Notes under the pieces: generated by a model
The model's database searches: none
Told to the model about the DNA's origin: nothing
Seen by the model: the letters and a program-made list of their open reading frames with translations, nothing else
Program-made: the position numbers and the translations under genes
NCBI RefSeq assembly: GCF_000330725.2
Contig: NZ_AMZY02000023.1
Span: forward strand, 36,590-100,589
Length of the DNA stretch: 64,000 nucleotides
Source of the DNA: Mariniradius saccharolyticus AK6
GTDB taxonomy: Bacteria; Bacteroidota; Bacteroidia; Cytophagales; Cyclobacteriaceae
Direction: 5' to 3'
Part shown: one piece after another, positions 1 through 7,745 of the stretch
How the letters are laid out: each line of letters starts with the position of its first letter
Numbering within the stretch: position 1 is the stretch's first letter

Positions 1-1
1 G

Positions 2-661
2 GAATTAGAAAAAGCAATACATACCGTCCTCGGACAGCCCGTGGGCATCATGGGCAGCGGACGTACCGACACGGGCGTGCACGCTTCCTTTCAGGTCGCC
101 CATATGGATTGGGAAGGGGAATTGGACGGGGCGCATCTTGTCCGCAGCCTGAACGGCATCCTGCCCAAAGACATTTCGATCTTTCGGATGAGGGAAGTCA
201 AAGCAGATGCACATGCGCGTTTCGATGCCAAATGGCGGAGCTATACATACAAGATTACCTTGCAGAAAAACCCATTTTTGGAGGGCTTGGCCTGGCAGAT
301 ATTCCACGCCCCCGATATCCAAAAGATGAACGAAGCTGCGACGTTGCTTTTGGAATGGGAGGATTTCCAGTGCTTCAGCAAGGTGCATACCGACGTCAAC
401 CACTTCAATTGCAAAATAAAAGTAGCAACTTGGGAACAAATCGGACCGGAATTGTTCTTTCAGATAACCGCCAACCGTTTTCTGCGTGGAATGGTGAGGG
501 CGATTGTTGGCACATTGTTGGCAGTAGGTCATGGGAAGATCGATAGGACGGATTTCCAAAAAATATTGGAAAGCCGGGAGCGAAGCCAAGCCAAATCCGC
601 GGCGCCCGCCCATGGACTTTATCTTTGCAATGTCGTATACCCCGAGGATATTTACCTGTAA
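2..661 (+). CDS. truA: tRNA pseudouridine(38-40) synthase TruA, 5'-truncated by window edge
   Basis: TruA isomerises U38-U40 in the anticodon arm of many tRNAs to pseudouridine. The frame is open from base 2 with no start codon in the window; the first readable residues (ELEKAIHTV) precede the family motif GRTDTGVHA, whose Asp is the catalytic nucleophile. Only the extreme N-terminus is missing, because the motif normally lies around residue 50-60. Further family signatures are visible: the RF.AKWRSYTY block, the TDVNHF stretch, and the FLRGMVRAIVGTLL helix near the C-terminus. The stop TAA at 659-661 is followed 12 bases later by the ABC exporter in the same frame, so the two are probably co-transcribed. 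Confidence 0.95.
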   Translation, partial: ELEKAIHTVLGQPVGIMGSGRTDTGVHASFQVAHMDWEGELDGAHLVRSLNGILPKDISIFRMREVKADAHARFDAKWRSYTYKITLQKNPFLEGLAWQIFHAPDIQKMNEAATLLLEWEDFQCFSKVHTDVNHFNCKIKVATWEQIGPELFFQITANRFLRGMVRAIVGTLLAVGHGKIDRTDFQKILESRERSQAKSAAPAHGLYLCNVVYPEDIYL

Positions 662-673
662 TTTGTTTTTGAA

Positions 674-2449
674 TTGAGCCTGGAAAAAGAAAATACCAAA
701 AGCGGTGATATCATAGACACCGAGGTGCTGAAGAAACTGTACCGCTTTGTGAAGCCTTACCAAGGGAGGTTTTACTTTTTGGTGTTTTTGACGATTGCAT
801 TGGCATTGCTGGCCCCTACGCGGCCCTATTTTATCCAAGTGGCCATCGACAATTATGTGGCTGTTGGCGACACCCCGGGGCTTGTCCGAATAATTTACCT
901 GCTGGTATTCCTGCTGGTACTCCAATCGGTTGTGCAGTTTGCGCATACGTATCTTTCGGGCTGGATTGGGCAGGTTATCATCAAGGACATCCGGATCAAA
1001 TTGTACCGCCATCTGTTGCGGATGCGGCTGAAGTTTTTTGACAATACGCCTATCGGACGCTTGGTCACCAGAAACGTGTCCGATATCGAAACCCTGGCCA
1101 ATGTGTTCAGTGAAGGATTGGCGGCGATTATTGGCGACCTCTTGCAGTTGGCGACGATCTTGGCGGTGATGTTTTGGGTAGATTGGAGACTGACCTTGGT
1201 GAGCTTGTGCACCTTGCCGTTGCTGCTGATTTCGACCTATATTTTCAAGGAAAAAATCAAAGTCGCCTTCAACGACGTGCGCAATGCAGTCGCCAACCTC
1301 AATTCTTTCCTCCAGGAACATATCACGGGTATGAATATCGTGCAGATTTTCAACCGGGAGCAACGGGAGTACGAAAAGTTCCAGGAAATCAACCGGGAAC
1401 ACCGCAAAGCCCACATCAACTCGGTCATGTATTACTCGATTTACTTCCCGGTAGCCGAGATCATTCAAGCTATCGGTACAGGTTTGGTGGTATGGTATGG
1501 TGCCACGCGGGTCTTTGATATGGACATGCAGGTGGGCGTTTTGATTTCGTTTATCATGTACCTTCAGTTATTTTTCAGGCCGATCCGGATGATTGCCGAC
1601 CGCTACAATACCCTGCAAATGGGTGTCGTGAGTTCCTCCCGTATTTTCAAATTACTGGAAAGTGACGACCAAATCCCCAACGAGGGCAAATGGAAGCCCG
1701 ATAGCATTACAGGCCACATCCAGTTTAATGGGGTTTGGTTTGCCTACAACGACGAGGATTGGGTACTCAAAAACATCAGCTTCGAGGTGAAACCGGGCGA
1801 GACCATCGCCTTGGTCGGTGCCACGGGGGCGGGTAAGTCCTCGATCATCAACCTGATCAACAGGTTTTATGAAATCAACAAAGGCACCATCACGGTCGAT
1901 GGCAAGGATATCCGGGAATTTGAATTGGGCGCACTCAGGAAGCATATAGGTGTAGTCTTGCAGGATGTGTTCCTGTTTTCAGATACCATTTACCACAATA
2001 TCACCCTCGGCAATCCCGACATCAGCCGCGATCAGGTGATGAAGGCAGCCAAATTGGTCGGCGCCAAGAAGTTTATCGAAAAGCTCCCCGGTGGGCTTGA
2101 CTACAACGTGATGGAACGCGGAGCCACACTTTCGGTCGGTCAGCGGCAATTGATTTCCTTTGTGCGGGCGATTGTATACGACCCCGAAATCATCATCCTT
2201 GACGAAGCTACTTCCTCGGTGGATACGGAAACAGAGGAAATGATCCAAAAGGCGATCAAGAAGATGATGAAAGGGCGTACCTCGATTGTGATTGCGCACC
2301 GCCTTTCTACCATTCAAAGTGCCGACAACATCATCGTCATGGACCATGGGGAGATAAAGGAAAGCGGCACCCATGACAGCCTCCTCGAACTCAATGGTTA
2401 CTATTCCCGCCTCCATCAGATGCAGCTCAAGTCGATGGTGATTGGGTGA
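674..2449 (+). CDS. ABC exporter half-transporter, MsbA/multidrug type
   Basis: This is an inner-membrane ABC exporter half-transporter with a fused permease and ATPase, 591 residues. The six-helix transmembrane domain covers about residues 30-310. The nucleotide-binding domain follows, with Walker A GATGAGKS (382-389), signature LSVGQ (486-490), Walker B EIIILDE (505-511) and the switch-histidine region IVIAHRLST. Such proteins homodimerise and export lipids (MsbA), drugs or peptides; the substrate is not evident. The start is taken as TTG at 674 because the frame has been open only since the truA stop and there is no ATG or GTG before conserved sequence begins. It lies 12 bp after truA, so a shared transcript is likely. 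Confidence 0.9.
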   Translation: MSLEKENTKSGDIIDTEVLKKLYRFVKPYQGRFYFLVFLTIALALLAPTRPYFIQVAIDNYVAVGDTPGLVRIIYLLVFLLVLQSVVQFAHTYLSGWIGQVIIKDIRIKLYRHLLRMRLKFFDNTPIGRLVTRNVSDIETLANVFSEGLAAIIGDLLQLATILAVMFWVDWRLTLVSLCTLPLLLISTYIFKEKIKVAFNDVRNAVANLNSFLQEHITGMNIVQIFNREQREYEKFQEINREHRKAHINSVMYYSIYFPVAEIIQAIGTGLVVWYGATRVFDMDMQVGVLISFIMYLQLFFRPIRMIADRYNTLQMGVVSSSRIFKLLESDDQIPNEGKWKPDSITGHIQFNGVWFAYNDEDWVLKNISFEVKPGETIALVGATGAGKSSIINLINRFYEINKGTITVDGKDIREFELGALRKHIGVVLQDVFLFSDTIYHNITLGNPDISRDQVMKAAKLVGAKKFIEKLPGGLDYNVMERGATLSVGQRQLISFVRAIVYDPEIIILDEATSSVDTETEEMIQKAIKKMMKGRTSIVIAHRLSTIQSADNIIVMDHGEIKESGTHDSLLELNGYYSRLHQMQLKSMVIG

Positions 2450-2504
2450 GAAGTCTTCAGTTGGCAGAAGCAGTTTGCAGTGGGCAGCGTTCGATATTCG
2501 GATA

Positions 2505-2750
2505 GTTATTGGTTATTAAGTTATTTGTGGATTGTTGGTGCCGGAATGGCTTCATGCGATATTCATTATTCGGCGTTCGACATTCGAGATTTTTCAGTCC
2601 ATAGTCGATAGTCCAAAGCCGCAGCAATCGAGATTTTTGAAGTTATTGGTTATTGAGTTATTGGTTGATTCGAGGTGCCGGGATGGCTCCTTTCGATATT
2701 CATCACTCGGCGTTAGACATTCGAGATTTTTGCAGTTATTGGTGAATTGG
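2505..2750. repeat. Intergenic direct repeat, two copies of about 93 bp plus a fragment
   Basis: Copy A (2505-2597) and copy B (2642-2735) share the same order of short words: a GTTATTGG block, a GCCGG(A/G)ATGGCT block, a CGATATTCAT block, a CGGCGTT block and CATTCGAGATTTTT. A third partial copy of the first block sits at about 2735-2750, and fragments also occur around 2488-2505 and 2627-2642. No credible coding frame crosses the region. The copies have diverged by scattered substitutions, which suggests an old duplication or a dispersed genomic repeat. Confidence 0.7.
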
Positions 2751-2889
2751 TGTTCGCCGCCTCTTGTTTTTTATCTCTGATCTCTCGTATCCCCCACTTG
2801 CGTCTTTCATCTTGAGTCTTGTGTCTTAAGTCTTGTGTCTCCCACATCACATCTCCCCTCTCAAGCCTTGCTTCCTGCCTCTTCCTTCT
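2751..2889. other. Pyrimidine-rich low-complexity intergenic tract
   Basis: The + strand here is almost entirely C and T, built from short variants of TCTTGTGTCT, CATCTC and TCTCGTATC. It codes for nothing recognisable and leads directly into the -7 element of the next gene. The same word style recurs in miniature before 49420, and a purine-rich G/A version lies just after dnaE (35839-35880). Confidence 0.5.
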
Positions 2890-2897
2890 TACTTTTG
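2890..2897 (+). promoter_or_regulatory. Bacteroidota -7 element TACTTTTG
   Basis: This is a perfect match to the Bacteroidota housekeeping -7 consensus TAnnTTTG, 27 bases before the GTG start at 2925. No convincing -33 TTG is placed at the usual 17-23 bp; the upstream DNA is the pyrimidine tract. Confidence 0.5.
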
Positions 2898-2924
2898 CGG
2901 CGATAAAAACTAAACCAAACCGAC

Positions 2925-3506
2925 GTGAAAAGACTGTTTCTATTGGCAATTTGCCTGATGCCGATGAGCCTTATGGCCCAGGAGCCGGGTATTGGCCTTC
3001 GGATGGGCGAGCCTTTTTCCATAACGTACAAGACATTCCTGGACGATCATATCTCGATTGAGGGGATGTTTGGCAGTGCGGGTCCCAACTCGGCCTCGTA
3101 TTATCGAAATACCTTCGAAAACAACCGTCCCGGCCCCAACACGTTTTACATCGGCCACAGCACTTCGAACCGCTGGTCGATGAACTTCCGAATGGCCTAC
3201 CATGAGGACATCACCGATATGATCGGCATCGGATCGGGCTACTTGCTGGCCTATGCCGGGGCTGGCGCACAGCTGAGGTCCGTGATGGTTGACTATGTTT
3301 ATTCCCAAGGCACCAACCCCAACGTCACTTTTGCAGAGCAACGCAGGAATATGGATTTTGGGCCGGAGGGTTTTGTGGGTTCAGAATACTACATAGAGGA
3401 GATTCCACTGAGTGTGTTTGTAGAGGTTGGTTTGTTCATGGAATTGGTCGAAAGGTTTGGACACTTCCGACTGCAAGGTGCGATTGGGGCGCGGTATCTG
3501 TTTTAG
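2925..3506 (+). CDS. Putative outer-membrane beta-barrel protein
   Basis: The 193-residue precursor has a clear signal peptide (MKRLFLLAICLMPMSLMA, cleaved near AQ). The mature protein is rich in Gly, Tyr, Phe and Ser, with alternating polar/apolar stretches ending in the aromatic terminus RYLF, as expected of a small outer-membrane beta-barrel. No family was recognised with certainty and the function is unknown. The start is GTG at 2925, chosen because it begins the signal peptide. The next gene follows the stop codon after a single base, so they are probably translated from one message. A small porin-like or OmpW/OmpA-barrel-like protein is the best guess. Confidence 0.65.
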   Translation: MKRLFLLAICLMPMSLMAQEPGIGLRMGEPFSITYKTFLDDHISIEGMFGSAGPNSASYYRNTFENNRPGPNTFYIGHSTSNRWSMNFRMAYHEDITDMIGIGSGYLLAYAGAGAQLRSVMVDYVYSQGTNPNVTFAEQRRNMDFGPEGFVGSEYYIEEIPLSVFVEVGLFMELVERFGHFRLQGAIGARYLF

Positions 3507-3507
3507 T

Positions 3508-4035
3508 ATGAAAAAGAAAGTAATCTTGATCGGTCTTCCGATCCTTGTAGCGGCCTTGGCTTTTACATTTTACCGAATGGGCGGCTTCCGGGAAATCGAA
3601 CTCGAAGTGGTGGAAAATCCCCAAATCGAGCTATCGGGGCTGCGCTTCGTAGGTATTCCCCAGGACAGGCAGCTTCGGCAGTCTTTTGAGCAGATGGAAC
3701 AAGTCCTACAGCAGCATCCGGAGGCAAGGCTTCACACAATCTACTTCCGGGAACCTGCGGGGAAACTGGATACCATGGAGGTATTTGTAGGAATCGAGAA
3801 AAAATGGTTGACGGCAGCCCAGCCGGGGTTTGAAAACCTGAATCTTTCAGCCCCTCAAGCCGCCGTGGCACATATCCACCGCCACCGTTTTGTAATGCCC
3901 AATCCCGAGACGGTAAAGGCATCGCTCCGGGATTTTGCCAAGGCCAACAAGCTGCCCGAACCGACGCTTTTTATCGATCAGATTGTCAATCCGGAGGAGG
4001 TGCGGGTGATTGGCATAAGTCCCATTCAGCAGTAA
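3508..4035 (+). CDS. Membrane-anchored protein with possible GyrI-like domain
   Basis: This 175-residue protein has one N-terminal transmembrane or uncleaved signal segment (about residues 4-22). The domain that follows carries the patterns LRFVGIPQD, IYFREPAGKLDTMEVFVGI and a C-terminal PTLFIDQIVNPEE; the order and spacing resemble GyrI-like/SHS2 small-molecule-binding domains, but this assignment is tentative. The ATG at 3508 is preferred to a longer in-frame start at 3427, which would overlap the upstream gene and give a non-hydrophobic extension before the membrane anchor. It sits one base after the upstream stop codon, which points to translational coupling with the barrel protein. Confidence 0.6.
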   Translation: MKKKVILIGLPILVAALAFTFYRMGGFREIELEVVENPQIELSGLRFVGIPQDRQLRQSFEQMEQVLQQHPEARLHTIYFREPAGKLDTMEVFVGIEKKWLTAAQPGFENLNLSAPQAAVAHIHRHRFVMPNPETVKASLRDFAKANKLPEPTLFIDQIVNPEEVRVIGISPIQQ

Positions 4036-4123
4036 TTGGCATTTGTTTTGGGTTAATATTTTCCATCAAAACAATTTATCATATTTGCCGTCTTTATCAT
4101 CAATTCATTTTAATCCCAATCCC

Positions 4124-4660
4124 ATGAAAAGAATCTCCTTGCTCCTTTTGATCGGAGGAATAGCCTTTTTCCAAGCATGCGTCGGACCTGCGGGACCTCC
4201 CGGATTGCCCGGCCCTCAAGGCCCTCAGGGCCAACCCGGCGTGAACATCGTCGGAGAAGTTTTCGAAGTCACTGCGAATTTTACAGCCCAAAACAACTAC
4301 CAGGAAGTATTCAATTTCACGCCACCTATTTTCAACAGTGACGTAGTCATGGCATATGTCGAATGGGAAGTGCAGGGAGGTAATGTCATTTGGAGACCAT
4401 TGCCCCAGACAGTTTTGTTTGAAGAAGGGACAATGATCTACAATTTTGATTTCAGCAGGGTGGACTTCAGCCTATTTTTGAATTCAAATTTTAACTTGGC
4501 CAACGTCGACAATTCCTGGACCAGAAACCAAAAATTCAGGATCATCGTCATACCCGGTGAATTTGCCGGTGCGAGACTAGACCTCAGCGACTACAATGCA
4601 GTGATGGAGTACCTCGGCAAAACAGAAAAAGATATCAAGACGCTTTATCCGAAAAATTGA
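4124..4660 (+). CDS. Lipoprotein with short collagen-like Gly-X-Y tract
   Basis: This 178-residue precursor has a lipoprotein signal peptide with lipobox FQAC; Cys19 is the predicted lipidated residue. Immediately after it comes a run of six Gly-X-Y triplets (residues 21-38, rich in Pro and Gln), the signature of a collagen-like triple helix. The remaining 135 or so residues (NIVGEVFEVTANF... onward) look like a beta-rich domain and resemble the collagen-like lipoproteins common in Cytophagales; its function is unknown. The ATG at 4124 is chosen because it starts the signal peptide. A strong terminator follows at 4681, so it is a single-gene unit or the end of the preceding group. Confidence 0.75.
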   Translation: MKRISLLLLIGGIAFFQACVGPAGPPGLPGPQGPQGQPGVNIVGEVFEVTANFTAQNNYQEVFNFTPPIFNSDVVMAYVEWEVQGGNVIWRPLPQTVLFEEGTMIYNFDFSRVDFSLFLNSNFNLANVDNSWTRNQKFRIIVIPGEFAGARLDLSDYNAVMEYLGKTEKDIKTLYPKN

Positions 4661-4680
4661 TACAAGCCAAAGAATTCCCA

Positions 4681-4707
4681 AAACACCCGCCCAGCAAGCG
4701 GGTGTTT
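4681..4707 (+). terminator. Rho-independent terminator after collagen-like lipoprotein gene
   Basis: A perfect 10-bp stem (AAACACCCGC / GCGGGTGTTT) with a 7-base loop is followed by a T-rich run (TTGTTT). It lies 20 bases after the stop codon at 4660. Confidence 0.85.
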
Positions 4708-4756
4708 TTGTTTCCCCATTTTTAAGCCCAAGCCGTGAATTTTGCCGGGCTGCTTC

Positions 4757-4764
4757 TATCTTTG
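4757..4764 (+). promoter_or_regulatory. -7 element TATCTTTG of hemE
   Basis: This is a perfect TAnnTTTG match followed by C, only four bases before the hemE ATG at 4769, so the leader would be very short or absent. A TTTG at 4741-4744 lies only 12 bp upstream, shorter than the usual spacer. Confidence 0.5.
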
Positions 4765-4768
4765 CGCC

Positions 4769-5794
4769 ATGCAATTGAAAAACGACCTATTGTTGCGGGC
4801 CGCAAAGGGAGAACCCGTCGAACGAACACCCGTATGGCTGATGCGTCAAGCCGGCAGGATTCTGCCCGAATACCGTGCCGTGCGTGAAAGCGTCAGTGGC
4901 TTTATCGAGCTGGCCCAAACGCCCGAGTTGGCGGCGGAAGTGACCATACAGCCTGTGGATATCCTCGACGTGGACGCGGCGATTATTTTTTCAGATATCC
5001 TGGTGATTCCCGAGGCCATGGGCTTGCCCTACGAAATGCAGGAAAAGCGTGGGCCTTGGTTTCCCGAGACCGTTAAGACACCGGCCGACCTCAAGAAACT
5101 GCGGATTGCAGACGGAGTCGACGACCTCCACTATGTGATGGAGGCGATCCGCATCACCAAAAAAGCACTAGATGGCCGTGTACCGCTGATTGGTTTTGCG
5201 GGAGCGCCATGGACGATTTTTGCCTACATGGTCGAAGGTTCGGGCAGCAAAACCTTTTCAAAGTCCCGGGCCATGCTGTACACCGAGCCGGAGTTTTCCC
5301 ACCAATTGCTGCAAATGATCACGGACAGCACGATCAATTACCTGAAAGGCCAAATCCAAGCCGGTGCGGATCTTGTGCAGATCTTTGACTCCTGGGCGGG
5401 GATTTTGCCGCCGGACCATTACCGGGAGTTTTCCCTGCGGTACATTTCCCAAATCTGCGAAGCGATAACGGAAGTGCCCAAGACGGTATTTGCCAAGGGG
5501 GCGTTTTTTGCAAGAAAAGAAATGGCAGCGCTCGCCTGTGAGACCATCGGCCTCGACTGGAACATGGGGATTGCCGAATCGCGGGAAATGATCGGCCCGA
5601 ACAAGACCCTGCAAGGAAACCTTGACCCTGCCGCACTCTATGGCGACGCCCGCCAAGTCGAAGCGGCCACCAGGGCGATGATGGACCAGTTCCGCGGTAG
5701 CCGCCACATTGCCAATCTTGGCCACGGCGTATATCCCGACATCGACCCCGAAAAAGTGAAGGTCTTTATCCAGACGGTGAAGGAGTACCGTTGA
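4769..5794 (+). CDS. hemE: Uroporphyrinogen decarboxylase HemE
   Basis: HemE removes the four acetate carboxyls of uroporphyrinogen III to give coproporphyrinogen III, a cytoplasmic step of haem synthesis. The 341-residue product has the usual family length. The N-terminal signature [10 protein letters not shown] (residues 21-30) and the LPEYR segment match the substrate-binding Arg region; [15 protein letters not shown] and the DSWAG motif are also present. ATG 4769 is used; an upstream in-frame start at 4742 would include the promoter and a non-conserved Cys-rich extension. No other haem gene is adjacent. The gene is isolated between a terminator and a repeat block, so it is probably transcribed alone. 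Confidence 0.97.
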   Translation: MQLKNDLLLRAAKGEPVERTPVWLMRQAGRILPEYRAVRESVSGFIELAQTPELAAEVTIQPVDILDVDAAIIFSDILVIPEAMGLPYEMQEKRGPWFPETVKTPADLKKLRIADGVDDLHYVMEAIRITKKALDGRVPLIGFAGAPWTIFAYMVEGSGSKTFSKSRAMLYTEPEFSHQLLQMITDSTINYLKGQIQAGADLVQIFDSWAGILPPDHYREFSLRYISQICEAITEVPKTVFAKGAFFARKEMAALACETIGLDWNMGIAESREMIGPNKTLQGNLDPAALYGDARQVEAATRAMMDQFRGSRHIANLGHGVYPDIDPEKVKVFIQTVKEYR

Positions 5795-5810
5795 GGTCTA
5801 TCTCGGGTTA

Positions 5811-6241
5811 ACCACCGATTTCAAAGAAGGGAGCAGGTAAAACACGGCGGTCAAATCGCCAATTTATCGGAAAAGAAAACCGAAGTCTTCGTGAATTTAT
5901 CTGTGAAAATCCGCGCCATCTGTGGTCCATTTTTTTTTAAACCACAGATTTCAAAGATGGACACAGATGAATAACCGCCTTCAAACTACCCATTATTCAT
6001 TATTAGTAAAGAAAACAGAATCCTTAGGAAATATATCTGTGTTAATCCGCGCCATCTGTGGTTCAATTTTATTACCGCAGATTCCACAGATGGACACAGA
6101 TGAATAACCGCCTTCAAACTACCCATTATTCATTATTGGTAAAGAAAACAGAATCCTTAGGAAATATATGTGTGTTAATCCGCGCCATCTGTGGTTCAAT
6201 TTGATTACCACAGATTTCACAGATGGACACAGATGAAAATG
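5811..6241. repeat. Tandem array of about 133-bp units with inverted-repeat ends (3 units + partial)
   Basis: There are three consecutive units, 5811-5940 (130 bp, diverged), 5941-6073 and 6074-6206 (133 bp each, nearly identical), then a partial fourth at 6207-6241. Each unit opens with ACCACAGATTTCACAGAT-like sequence and closes with a segment ending ATCTGTGGTT, the imperfect reverse complement of the opening. Each unit, and each unit junction, can therefore fold into a hairpin. Open frames inside (for example 5922-6107) follow the repeat and look non-coding. The spacing is far too long, and the repeat too internally palindromic, for a CRISPR. It lies between the convergent hemE and MOSC genes. 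Confidence 0.85.
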
Positions 6242-6286
6242 GCTGGAATCGTTGAAAACCCCGTGTTTTATTTCGCAGGGTAATTT

Positions 6287-7090
6287 TTATAGGAATGGAA
6301 TCCCTTCCACCGCGGCGCCGACTTCAATGCTGGTACCTTCGAGCAGGAGCATGTTTTGTCCGAAGAGGACCTTGGAACCTACCGTCCGGTAAGTCGACAG
6401 GGTGCGAAGGGGTTCTTTCCCTTTTTGGGCGGTCGCTTGGTCGACCGTGGTCAGCACGCAGCGGGCACAGGGTTTGGTGATCTTGAAAAGGGCATCGCCG
6501 ATCTTGACCTTGTCCCAGGTATCATCAATATAGGCCGGTCCGCCGGAAAAAACGAGGTTGGGACGGAAACGGTCCATGGGCACGGGCGATTGCAGCCTGG
6601 CATTGAGGTCGTCGAGTGCGCTCTGCCCGATAAGTAGGTAAGGCATTGCATCGGCAAAGCCGACCGACTCACTGTTGACCGCGTACTTCGCATCGATCTT
6701 TCGCTCCGTGCTGGGGGGCATCCAGACCAGTCCACAGGGCATTCCCAATATTTCGGAAAACCATGCATCCCCCTCTTTGCTTACTTCCTGCCCAAGTACC
6801 GTGTCATCCCATACGGTGACGAGGCGGGTGGCCTCGGATTTGGGTGTGAAGGGGATGTTGATCCGCTTGGTGGGGTCCTGCTTGTGAAAGACCAGCAAGC
6901 CATCGGCCCTCAGTTCCACTTGCAGCAGTGCCATAGACGGATGTACTCTTTGGGTGAGGAAATCCCCCTTCCCGTCTACCAGCATCCAGCGGCGGTCCCA
7001 TTGCAGGCCCCGCTCTTCCAGATTGGCTTTGGGGAGGCGGATGCCGCCAAGGGATTTGATAGGATATATATATATGTCTTGGAGGAGCAT
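6287..7090 (-). CDS. MOSC domain protein (YcbX-like, molybdenum-cofactor sulfurase C-terminal family)
   Basis: This 267-residue protein has the two-part architecture of YcbX/mARC-type proteins. An N-terminal MOSC beta-barrel carries the typical opening IYPIKSLGGI and the RRWMLVD motif. The MOSC domain proper carries RFRPNLVFSGGPAY and the conserved Cys motif KPCARCVLTTVDQ, where the first or second Cys is the expected Mo or sulfur ligand. Known relatives reduce N-hydroxylated compounds or carry persulfide to molybdenum enzymes; the substrate here is unknown. Molybdenum cofactor genes are not seen in the window. It lies 43 bp downstream of a small membrane-protein gene on the same strand and may share its transcript. 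Confidence 0.88.
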   Translation of the reverse strand: MLLQDIYIYPIKSLGGIRLPKANLEERGLQWDRRWMLVDGKGDFLTQRVHPSMALLQVELRADGLLVFHKQDPTKRINIPFTPKSEATRLVTVWDDTVLGQEVSKEGDAWFSEILGMPCGLVWMPPSTERKIDAKYAVNSESVGFADAMPYLLIGQSALDDLNARLQSPVPMDRFRPNLVFSGGPAYIDDTWDKVKIGDALFKITKPCARCVLTTVDQATAQKGKEPLRTLSTYRTVGSKVLFGQNMLLLEGTSIEVGAAVEGIPFL

Positions 7091-7133
7091 GTTCGAAATG
7101 ACCTTGTTGAAAAAAAACTATATCAGAAGAATC

Positions 7134-7376
7134 TTACAAAGGTATCGCTTCCCGCATTTTTTCGGGAAAGGTCGGGGTGATGATCTTGGAAACCAAGTGG
7201 AGAACGGGGTTTTCCTGCTCTGCAAAAAGTAGACTCCAAGGATTGGTCAGCTTGTATACCAATGACCGCTTGGATTCCTCGGGCGTAAAGAGCAAAACCG
7301 TAAATGCGCAAATCAAAATGACGCTGCCCCAACGCATTCGTTCCTGTCTCAATCTTTGCTTGCTAAAAAGTCCCAT
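7134..7376 (-). CDS. Small single-pass membrane protein, unknown function
   Basis: This 80-residue protein has a basic N-terminus (SKQRLRQERMR) and one hydrophobic segment (about residues 17-32), followed by a soluble tail. No family was recognised. The ATG at 7376 is preferred to a longer start at 7424 because the extra residues are Cys- and Trp-rich and overlap a TATCTTTA sequence that may be its -7 element. It precedes the MOSC gene on the same strand. Conservation is not known, so the gene is only moderately supported. Confidence 0.5.
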   Translation of the reverse strand: MGLFSKQRLRQERMRWGSVILICAFTVLLFTPEESKRSLVYKLTNPWSLLFAEQENPVLHLVSKIITPTFPEKMREAIPL

Positions 7377-7745
7377 GGGATAAAGATACGCATTCCAGGC
7401 AGAAGGTTGCACGCAAACACACAAAAGTTGCTTCCTTTCCCGATTTGAGGCAAAAACCCTATTTTATTGCAAAGGCTCCAAGGCAGCCGCCCGATTTTCA
7501 CATTTTTAATAAAATCGAAAAATTTTAACTATTCGAAAAGTTCAATCGTTTTCGGTTGCGTATTCCTAAATTAAAATAAAATATCATTAACGATTCATAA
7601 AAAATACCATTATTCTGTTAACAAGGCCTCTTCCAAAAGCAATCTTGGGCATTTGTTAAAAATTGCAAATTAAAATTTAAACAATCATTTTAGACTTGAA
7701 ATTAACTATACAAACCATTTCGTTTTTTTCAAAACAACAAACCCT
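7377..7745. promoter_or_regulatory. AT-rich upstream region of the susC-like gene
   Basis: About 370 bp separate the divergent small membrane gene and the SusC-like gene. The right-hand 260 bases are very AT-rich, with runs such as AAAATTTTAAC and AATTAAAATTTAAAC. No perfect TAnnTTTG element is visible before 7746, so the SusC/SusD promoter may use an alternative sigma factor (ECF/anti-sigma control is usual for such pairs) or a degenerate box. No sigma/anti-sigma genes are adjacent. Confidence 0.4.

Noticed and set aside
5..1468. A 487-codon open frame on the minus strand across truA and the ABC exporter
   Set aside because: It runs antisense to two certain genes, has low-complexity His- and Gln-rich sequence and no recognisable motif; such frames arise from the codon usage of the real genes.
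2532..2780. An 82-codon frame in the repeat region
   Set aside because: It follows the two direct repeats and lacks any gene-like composition or start context.
5811..6241. CRISPR array
   Set aside because: The units are 133 bp with no short repeat/spacer alternation, and no cas genes are present.
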